Position numbers and translations under genes: made by a program
Assembly: GCA_947072805.1 (NCBI GenBank)
Contig: CAMTJK010000079.1
Location: forward strand, 1 to 12,322
Length of the DNA: 12,322 bases
Origin: an uncultured Prevotella sp.
Lineage (GTDB): Bacteria > Bacteroidota > Bacteroidia > Bacteroidales > Bacteroidaceae
Reading direction: 5' to 3'
Shown here: positions 7,680 through 12,322 of the stretch, in pieces
How positions within the stretch are numbered: position 1 is the first letter of the stretch
Layout: the number at the start of each line of letters is the position of its first letter
The notes under the pieces: generated by a model
Database searches by the model: none
Told to the model about the DNA's origin: nothing
What the model saw: only the letters and a program-made list of their open reading frames with translations

Positions 7680-8327
7680 TCATGCCCTACGGGCTAAGAA
7701 TTCTTCATCAAAAAAACGTTCAAATACCGTTCTCAATTTCCGGACGTCAGCCATACATGCTCGTAGTGCGGCAAGATGACGTTCATTATCAGAGCCTGAT
7801 ATCCACAGACGTATATATCCATGCTCCGAATATTTGTTGTCAAGATGTTCGCGGAAGCGCTTCCAATGATTCTCACGGTCCATCTCCGGATAATTGTCTA
7901 GCCCGAACTGAACAGTGCGGCGAAATACTATATCTGGCTGAAGATCGCGATCAGCTTCCGCCACTATTTTTCCATATATACTGCGTGGAGTGTGAGATGC
8001 GGAAGCGCGATGATCCTCAACAGCCTCCTTCATAACCTTTATCTGTTCAGCAGAAAACCATTTCTTCAATCGTGCATCCTGCTGGAGGATACGCCCTCCG
8101 GTGATATGGTGTATAGCACGAGGTCCGGAAAGGCCCAGATCATGATAAGCAGCAATGGCATATACCATATTTATATCAGCACCAGTTGTCCTTACAAGGT
8201 CGAGAGAACGCTTTATAACTCTTGTAACATGGGTAATATTATGAGCTTTGTCAAAAGCAGCATATTGCGGCAGAATATTACGCTCGACAAACTCCACCAA
8301 ATCGAGGCTCGCAGTCTTGCTTATCAT
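7680..8327 (-). CDS. HD-domain phosphohydrolase
   Basis: This 215-residue soluble protein belongs to the HD metal-dependent phosphohydrolase superfamily. Candidate metal ligands are visible in order: His33 (AHNITHV), the His62-Asp63 doublet (AYHDLGL), His106 (EDHRAS) and an acidic AEADRD at about 124-129. The layout resembles small HD proteins of the COG1418 type. The substrate cannot be told from sequence; HD proteins hydrolyse nucleotides, cyclic dinucleotides or other phosphoesters. The C-terminal third (about 150-215) is highly charged and ends in FERFFDEEFLARRA. The gene is divergent from menA, with interleaved promoters, and convergent with the porin-like gene, 88 bases away. It appears to be a single-gene unit. 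The superfamily is fairly certain; the function is open. Confidence 0.8.
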   Translation of the reverse strand: MISKTASLDLVEFVERNILPQYAAFDKAHNITHVTRVIKRSLDLVRTTGADINMVYAIAAYHDLGLSGPRAIHHITGGRILQQDARLKKWFSAEQIKVMKEAVEDHRASASHTPRSIYGKIVAEADRDLQPDIVFRRTVQFGLDNYPEMDRENHWKRFREHLDNKYSEHGYIRLWISGSDNERHLAALRACMADVRKLRTVFERFFDEEFLARRA

Positions 8328-8345
8328 TATAAAAAAAAGATTATT

Positions 8346-8377
8346 TTTGCAAATATACGCATTTATGTTTACTTTTG
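8346..8377 (+). promoter_or_regulatory. menA promoter
   Basis: TTTG at 8346-8349, a 20-base spacer and TACTTTTG at 8370-8377 match the Bacteroidetes consensus perfectly. Transcription should start near 8384, leaving about 44 bases of leader. The promoter occupies the same DNA as the leftward HD-gene promoter. Confidence 0.75.
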
Positions 8378-8380
8378 CAA
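8350..8380 (-). promoter_or_regulatory. HD-gene promoter, interleaved with the menA promoter
   Basis: Read leftward, TTG at 8380-8378, a 20-base spacer and TATATTTG at 8357-8350 match the consensus. Transcription would start near 8343, giving about 16 bases of A/T-rich leader before the ATG at 8327. The -33 element abuts the menA -7 element, and the -7 element abuts the menA -33 element. Confidence 0.7.
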
Positions 8381-8416
8381 GCGTCTATATGAATATGTTT
8401 ATTTATACAAGCGTCT
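8364..8416. repeat. Imperfect 23-bp direct repeat in the menA promoter/leader
   Basis: Bases 8364-8386 and 8394-8416 match at 20 of 23 positions with a 30-base period; both begin TATGTTTA and end CAAGCGTCT. The first copy contains the menA -7 element. In the second the equivalent element has decayed (TATTTATA). It may be a duplicated promoter segment or a paired regulator site. Confidence 0.65.
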
Positions 8417-8427
8417 GAACAAATAAG

Positions 8428-9339
8428 ATGAAAGAGAATACTGTCCGCACAAATTCCCTCAAGGCATGGATTCTTGCTGCACGTCCCAAGACATTGAGCG
8501 GTGCTGCAGTCCCCGTTATGATTGGTCTGTCCTTGGCTTATGCCGACACTAACGCATATTACGGAGAGGTCTTCTGCATCAAATCGGCCTTGCTCTGTCT
8601 GCTATTTGCCTTTGTAATGCAAATAGACGCCAACTTTATAAACGATTTTTTCGACTGTCTTAACGGTACAGACGATACAGAGACACGACTTGGCCCGCGC
8701 CGTGCATGCTCTCAAGGATGGATAAGTCTCAATACAATGAAACGTGCCATAGCACTTACTACCACTCTCGGATGTTTAACCGGACTACCGCTCATATATT
8801 ACGGAGGGCTCGAGATGGTTCTTGTAGGAGTTCTGTGTGTGCTGTTCTGCTTCCTATACACCACACACCTCTCACGCCTCGGACTTGGCGATGTGCTTGT
8901 GATCGTATTCTTCGGCATCGTACCCGTCTGTGCCACATATTATATACAACTCCACACATACACTATACAGGTGCTGACGGCATCAATAGCATGTGGAATA
9001 GTTATCGATGCCCTACTCGTTGTAAACAACTACCGTGACCGCGACACAGACAAAGCGGTAGGAAAGAATACTATCGTCGTAAAACTAGGAGCTAAAAAAA
9101 GCCGTCTCCTATATCTTTTCATCGGACCGGTTGCATGTCTGTGCGGTATAGTATTCCTTGCAAACGGACATATATTGGCGTTCATTATGCCGTTTATCTA
9201 TCTTGTGCTACACATCACGACTTACCTTAAAATAGTAAAGATAAACCGCGGAAAAGCACTTAATCTTTGCCTCGGAGAAACAGCTCGAAACATTTTTATC
9301 TACGGACTGACTGTTGCTTCCGGACTATTGCTTATCTGA
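8428..9339 (+). CDS. menA: 1,4-dihydroxy-2-naphthoate prenyltransferase MenA
   Basis: MenA is the UbiA-superfamily membrane enzyme that joins a polyprenyl diphosphate to 1,4-dihydroxy-2-naphthoate, giving demethylmenaquinone, the step that commits the ring to menaquinone. The protein has 303 residues. The N-terminal WILAARPKTLSGAAVPV is characteristic of MenA. The first Mg2+/diphosphate motif is NDFFDCLNGTD at 72-82, with the spacing of E. coli MenA. The second is in NNYRDRDTDKAVGKNT at about 200-215, followed by VVKLG. Around eight or nine hydrophobic helices are visible. It is a lone biosynthetic gene here; no other men gene is in the window. It has its own promoter, and its last 8 bases overlap the end of the convergent 50-residue gene. 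Menaquinone use fits a Bacteroidales anaerobe. Confidence 0.93.
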   Translation: MKENTVRTNSLKAWILAARPKTLSGAAVPVMIGLSLAYADTNAYYGEVFCIKSALLCLLFAFVMQIDANFINDFFDCLNGTDDTETRLGPRRACSQGWISLNTMKRAIALTTTLGCLTGLPLIYYGGLEMVLVGVLCVLFCFLYTTHLSRLGLGDVLVIVFFGIVPVCATYYIQLHTYTIQVLTASIACGIVIDALLVVNNYRDRDTDKAVGKNTIVVKLGAKKSRLLYLFIGPVACLCGIVFLANGHILAFIMPFIYLVLHITTYLKIVKINRGKALNLCLGETARNIFIYGLTVASGLLLI

Positions 9340-9484
9340 AACAATAAAAATATATTGCGGCAAACGCCGATAGCAACAGCAGAATTACAAAAGAACGAAC
9401 AATGCAACTCGCAATCTGCTTGACTGTCACGACACCAACAATAATCATAAGCAGCAAAGCCACATAATAGCGAAAATTCTCCAT
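9332..9484 (-). CDS. Small 50-residue membrane protein downstream of the pseudouridine synthase
   Basis: A complete short frame runs leftward from the ATG at 9484 to the TAA at 9334-9332. The peptide starts MENFRYYVALLLMIIVGVV, continues through a short TVKQIASCIVRS linker and ends in a second hydrophobic segment (SFVILLLLSAFAAIYFYCFR), so two membrane helices are predicted. It begins 15 bases after the stop codon of the pseudouridine synthase on the same strand, which suggests a two-gene operon. Its end overlaps the 3' end of menA by 8 bases, tail to tail. I recall similar roughly 50-residue hypothetical membrane proteins at this position in Bacteroidales, but cannot confirm that here. No function can be assigned. 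The alternative, chance coding in a gap, is less likely given the strongly membrane-like composition and spacing. Confidence 0.65.
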   Translation of the reverse strand: MENFRYYVALLLMIIVGVVTVKQIASCIVRSFVILLLLSAFAAIYFYCFR

Positions 9485-9499
9485 CGTTCTGTCAAATTC

Positions 9500-10396
9500 T
9501 TACTTGAACAGCCTTCTGAAATCCGTTGGTATAAGTGTTTCAAACTCCATCTTCTCTCCTGTTACAGGATGTCTGAAACACAATAAATAAGCATGAAGAC
9601 ATAGTCTGTGTATAGGATCATCGCCGTTTCCGTACTTTATGTCTCCACACACAGGATGACCAAGGTCGGCTGTGTGAACACGTATCTGGTTCTTGCGTCC
9701 CGTCTCCAGTTTAAACTCCACAAGCGAATGTTCCGTTGTCCTATTTAGCACACGAAAGTGAGTCACTGCATATTTTCCGCCATTGTCTGTCGGCGACGAA
9801 TAGGTAACATAAGCCTTATTGTCTTTCAGCCAGTTAGCCACGGTGCCACCCTCCTGCTCCATTTCACCGCTAACCACAGCCACATAACGACGATCGTAAA
9901 CTATGTCATGCCAATTATGTTCCAATATCTGCTCTGTCTCCATATCCTTGGCATACACCATCAAACCGCTTGTATCTCTATCAAGTCGATGCACAACATG
10001 GGCACGACAACGCTGGTGAGACTTATGGAAATAATCATCGAGCACCGACTTCACGTTGAGAGAAGAATGTCCGGCTGCCATCGAAAGGATTCCTATATTC
10101 TTTTCAACAACCACCAGCCAACGGTCTTCATATACAATTCTCACATAACGGCTCTTAAAAGGTAGCTGATTACGTTTCGACTTGCTTACAGCAACCTTCA
10201 TACCGCATTCCAACGGATAGTCAAACTGCGTAACACATTTGCCATCAACCTTTATTCCTCTACCCTGTAGGGTCGCTTTTATCTTATTGCGGCTTTCCCT
10301 GACATTTTTCAGCAAGAACTCAAGTAAGCCCGCCGGCTCATTGACTATCAAATATTCGTATTCTCCCTTATGCTGGAATCCGGTATTGTATTTCAT
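9500..10396 (-). CDS. RluA/RluD-family rRNA pseudouridine synthase
   Basis: This 298-residue enzyme isomerises specific uridines in RNA, most likely 23S rRNA, to pseudouridine. An S4-like RNA-binding region is at about 23-70 (SRNKIKATLQGRGIKVDGK). The catalytic motif HRLDRDTSG starts at 136, with Asp139 the catalytic aspartate. Downstream family motifs are RRYVAVVSG, LVEFKLETGRKNQIRVH and GHPVCGDIKYG, followed by RLCLHAYLLCFRHPVTGE. The length is normal. The exact uridine target is not predictable, so no gene symbol is given. It is divergent from ald and followed after 15 bases by the 50-residue membrane protein gene. Transcription probably starts from the TACTTTTG element at 10458-10451. The start gives a plausible short N-terminal extension, though a slightly later start cannot be excluded. 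Confidence 0.92.
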   Translation of the reverse strand: MKYNTGFQHKGEYEYLIVNEPAGLLEFLLKNVRESRNKIKATLQGRGIKVDGKCVTQFDYPLECGMKVAVSKSKRNQLPFKSRYVRIVYEDRWLVVVEKNIGILSMAAGHSSLNVKSVLDDYFHKSHQRCRAHVVHRLDRDTSGLMVYAKDMETEQILEHNWHDIVYDRRYVAVVSGEMEQEGGTVANWLKDNKAYVTYSSPTDNGGKYAVTHFRVLNRTTEHSLVEFKLETGRKNQIRVHTADLGHPVCGDIKYGNGDDPIHRLCLHAYLLCFRHPVTGEKMEFETLIPTDFRRLFK

Positions 10397-10450
10397 CTTT
10401 TACGTGTTATAATATCCTATATTAATTGTCCGAGTGCAGACTATCTTTTG

Positions 10451-10458
10451 CAAAAGTA
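10451..10458 (-). promoter_or_regulatory. Putative -7 element of the pseudouridine synthase gene
   Basis: Read leftward, TACTTTTG at 10458-10451 matches the Bacteroidetes -7 consensus exactly and lies within a 12-bp palindrome, CTTTTGCAAAAG (10445-10456). No clear -33 element is seen. Transcription would begin near 10444, about 48 bases before the ATG at 10396. Confidence 0.5.
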
Positions 10459-10499
10459 CTTCAAAAATCCGATATAAATACACTTATTATCGTTTATTA

Positions 10500-10537
10500 T
10501 AGTGTTAAAAAGCAAACTTGCGCATAAAAAAACACTA
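10500..10537. repeat. Inverted repeat between the pseudouridine synthase and ald
   Basis: TAGTGTT at 10500-10506 is mirrored by AACACTA at 10531-10537, and a smaller GCAA-AC-TTGC palindrome lies between them at 10512-10521. It sits just upstream of the ald -33 element, in a position suited to a regulator site. No protein can be named for it, and A/T-rich chance pairing is possible. Confidence 0.35.
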
Positions 10538-10545
10538 CAAAAAAC

Positions 10546-10576
10546 ATTGCTGTGCAAGCCATTTTAGCTATATTTG
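10546..10576 (+). promoter_or_regulatory. ald promoter
   Basis: ATTG at 10546-10549, a 19-base spacer and TATATTTG at 10569-10576 fit the Bacteroidetes consensus well. Transcription would begin near 10583. This leaves a leader of about 95 bases before the ald ATG, longer than the other leaders in this window. Confidence 0.7.
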
Positions 10577-10583
10577 CAATAGA

Positions 10584-10677
10584 AGATCCCACTTTCATGA
10601 TATGGGAATCTCTTTCTTTATCATCGTTTGCGGTATCTTTATGCTATCAATATGTTTAACCACAAACCTTGACAATT
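10584..10677 (+). promoter_or_regulatory. ald 5' leader with a hairpin and a small hydrophobic ORF
   Basis: At the start of the leader, AGATCCCA (10584-10591) can pair with TGGGAATCT (10603-10611), with one bulged base and an 11-base loop. An ATG at 10602 opens a 31-codon frame (MGISFFIIVCGIFML...) that ends at 10697, past the ald start at 10678 in another frame. Together they could influence ald translation. Neither matches a known riboswitch or leader peptide, so the regulatory role is inference. Confidence 0.35.
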
Positions 10678-11784
10678 ATGAAAATCGGTATTCCTAAAGA
10701 AATCAAGAACAACGAGAACCGCGTTGGTATGACACCGTCAGGCGTTGCCGAACTGGTAAAACACGGACATGAGGTGTATGTACAACACACTGCCGGAGAA
10801 GGCAGCAACTTCCCTGACGAGGCATACACGAAGGTTGGTGCCATAATATCGCCGACAATTGAAGATACCTATAATATTGCCGACATGATTGTGAAAGTGA
10901 AAGAACCCATAGAAAAAGAATATCCGCTTGTAAAAAAGGGACAACTCGTGTTTACCTATTTCCATTTTGCATGCGACCGTCCCCTTACTGAAGCAATGAT
11001 AAAAAGCGGTGGCATATGTCTGGCTTACGAGACAGTGCAGCTGCCGGACAAATCACTGCCTTTGCTTATACCTATGAGCGAAGTTGCCGGACGAATGGCA
11101 ACAATAAACGGAGCCTACTATCTTCAGAAAACTAAAGGTGGAAAAGGCAAGCTTATATGCGGTGTTCCCGGCGTAAAGCCGGCAAAAGTATTGGTTCTTG
11201 GAGGCGGTATAGTAGGTCAAGCTGCAGCAAGGGTAGCTGCAGGTATGGGAGCAAACGTAGTCATCGCCGACATATCGCTGCCAAGACTGCGAGAGCTGTC
11301 ACTCACCATGCCGCCTAACGTTGATGCCATTTATTCCTCGCACCACAATATTGTAAAAGAGCTTCCCGACACCGATATCGTAGTCGGCTCCGTACTTATT
11401 CCGGGTGACAAGGCACCTCACCTTATTACACGAGACATGCTCGGACTGCTGGAGAAAGGGTCTGTACTGGTTGATGTGGCTATCGATCAAGGAGGATGTT
11501 TCGAAACATCGCATCCTACCACACATAGCGAACCGGTTTATGAGGTGGATGGAATTGTACATTACGCTGTTGCCAACATCCCAGGTGCCGTACCTAACAC
11601 ATCAACATCTGCGCTAACCAACGCAACTCTGAAATATGCCATTGCCTTAGCCGACAAAGGATGGAAGCGTGCTTGCAAGGAAGATGCGGCTCTCGCCGAA
11701 GGATTAAACATTGTGGAAGGTAAAATAACCTACAAGGCTGTTGCAGACGTTTTCAACCTGCCCTACGAAAAGATTGAACTATAA
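10678..11784 (+). CDS. ald: Alanine dehydrogenase
   Basis: This 368-residue cytosolic enzyme interconverts L-alanine and pyruvate plus ammonia with NAD+, linking nitrogen and carbon metabolism. The N-terminus MKIGIPKEIKNNENRVG is canonical and fixes the ATG at 10678; a TTG codon nine bases upstream is in frame but unneeded. Substrate-binding Arg15 and Lys75 (VKVKEP), catalytic His96 (TYFHFA) and Asp270 (DVAIDQGG) all fall at the positions known from characterised alanine dehydrogenases. The Rossmann NAD motif is LGGGIVG at 174-180. The related PntA transhydrogenase subunit is excluded by the length and these residues. It stands alone between its own promoter and a strong hairpin terminator. 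Confidence 0.97.
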   Translation: MKIGIPKEIKNNENRVGMTPSGVAELVKHGHEVYVQHTAGEGSNFPDEAYTKVGAIISPTIEDTYNIADMIVKVKEPIEKEYPLVKKGQLVFTYFHFACDRPLTEAMIKSGGICLAYETVQLPDKSLPLLIPMSEVAGRMATINGAYYLQKTKGGKGKLICGVPGVKPAKVLVLGGGIVGQAAARVAAGMGANVVIADISLPRLRELSLTMPPNVDAIYSSHHNIVKELPDTDIVVGSVLIPGDKAPHLITRDMLGLLEKGSVLVDVAIDQGGCFETSHPTTHSEPVYEVDGIVHYAVANIPGAVPNTSTSALTNATLKYAIALADKGWKRACKEDAALAEGLNIVEGKITYKAVADVFNLPYEKIEL

Positions 11785-11865
11785 ACCCCAATCAGGCAAT
11801 ATATTCTGTAACACAATTTGTTTCAAATAAGTCATTGTATAATATACCGGCCATAATGAACATTT

Positions 11866-11917
11866 GAGGCTGTGTCGCAAGTTCAATAAACCTCAATTAC
11901 GACACAGCCTCTCTTTT
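11866..11917 (+). terminator. ald terminator
   Basis: GAGGCTGTGTCG at 11866-11877 and its exact complement at 11900-11911 form a 12-bp stem with a 22-base loop, followed by TCTTTT. This is a good rho-independent terminator 81 bases past the ald stop codon. The leftward surface-protein gene ends on its other side, so the stem may serve both directions, though the leftward T-run is poor. Confidence 0.8.
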
Positions 11918-11992
11918 GCGGAATCCCCTTATTTCATGTTGTTGTCAGTCACTCCGTTTTCTAATCTTCCATTTGTTCAGGGTATATTCTCT

Positions 11993-12033
11993 TTACAATA
12001 CGATTTTCTTCTGTAGCTTGCCTGCTTTTACTA
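11993..12033 (-). other. Out-of-frame tail of a type IX secretion sorting domain
   Basis: Two bases after the frame of the surface protein stops in TATATATA (12032-12039), the other frame reads VKAGKLQKKIVL and stops at 11995-11993. This is the typical last strand of type A T9SS C-terminal domains. Removing one TA unit would join it as ...PTVYIVKAGKLQKKIVL, a complete-looking tail. Confidence 0.75.
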
Positions 12034-12322
12034 TATATAAACCGTGGGGAAGTCCGGTAACAGTGTGTCACCGACAGCACTACATACGCATTTGCCGGTG
12101 GCGTCATACACTTCCACCGCCGTTCCAACAGGACAACCATCAACATATATTGCGCCATCCCTTACAACTATCTCCGGCGCAGCGTTAATTCCGGCATTGT
12201 CTATACCCGAAGTAAATCCGACGATGTTATAAAAATCTTTCCATTCATCAGAAGCCTTATACAAATCAACAGATTCCTCCGGCACATTTAATGTACATGC
12301 TTGCTTATCAACATTGTAAAAT
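12031..12322 (-). CDS. C-terminus of a BspA-like leucine-rich-repeat surface protein (partial, apparently frameshifted)
   Basis: Only the last 96 or so residues are in the window; the start lies beyond the right edge. The segment TLNVPEESVDLYKASDEW, followed by KDFYNIVG, is the characteristic end of BspA-type (LRR_5) leucine-rich repeats in Prevotella and relatives. A short linker (TSGIDNAG) leads to a type IX secretion C-terminal domain: EIVVRDGAIYVDG, VEVYDATGKCV, then PDFPTVYI. The frame then meets TAG at 12033-12031 instead of the expected final strand, which is found two bases out of frame. Such proteins are normally exported across the outer membrane by the T9SS and attached to the surface, where they mediate adhesion. 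As written, loss of the sorting signal's end would probably impair export. A sequencing error in the short TA run is the main alternative. Confidence 0.75.
   Translation of the reverse strand, partial: FYNVDKQACTLNVPEESVDLYKASDEWKDFYNIVGFTSGIDNAGINAAPEIVVRDGAIYVDGCPVGTAVEVYDATGKCVCSAVGDTLLPDFPTVYI

Noticed and set aside
7992..8426. 144-codon rightward frame opposite the HD gene, reaching menA
   Set aside because: It is antisense to the HD motifs, runs through the interleaved promoters and has no domain-like pattern.

Overview
The window looks like a chromosomal, housekeeping stretch from a Bacteroidales bacterium, most likely Prevotella or a close relative. Three things point there: the Bacteroidetes promoter consensus (TTTG, 19-21 bases, TAnnTTTG) sits in front of most transcription units; Bacteroidetes-restricted families are present (DUF4293, DUF4468, Porin_10, the Rpb6-like omega subunit, a BspA-like repeat protein with a type IX secretion tail); and Shine-Dalgarno sites are largely absent. 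No rRNA, tRNA, CRISPR array, insertion sequence or phage gene was seen.

Layout. Bases 1-194 hold nothing recognisable. A leftward operon follows (2014 down to 266): the outer-membrane assembly lipoprotein bamD, the RNA polymerase omega subunit, and a four-helix DUF4293 membrane protein, closed by a strong hairpin terminator at 195-237. Divergent from it is uvrB (nucleotide excision repair), whose best promoter lies so close to the start codon that a leaderless mRNA is predicted. Next, rightward, come a secreted DUF4468 protein, a 78-residue two-helix membrane protein, and a large Porin_10-type outer-membrane protein that begins on the base after the preceding stop codon.

A leftward HD-domain hydrolase (8327 to 7680) and the rightward menaquinone gene menA share a short intergenic region where two divergent promoters are interleaved on the same DNA. 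Behind menA, leftward, lie an RluA/RluD-type pseudouridine synthase and a previously unlisted 50-residue membrane protein whose 3' end overlaps the end of menA. Rightward again is ald (alanine dehydrogenase), with a roughly 95-base leader and a 12-bp hairpin terminator.

The right edge holds the C-terminus of a leftward BspA-like leucine-rich-repeat surface protein. Its reading frame stops inside a (TA)4 tract, and the conserved last strand of a type IX secretion sorting domain continues two bases out of frame. This could be a phase-variable switch, a recent mutation or a sequencing error. It is the most interesting single observation here. I see no clear multi-gene novel system; the other points of interest are small proteins and promoter architecture.
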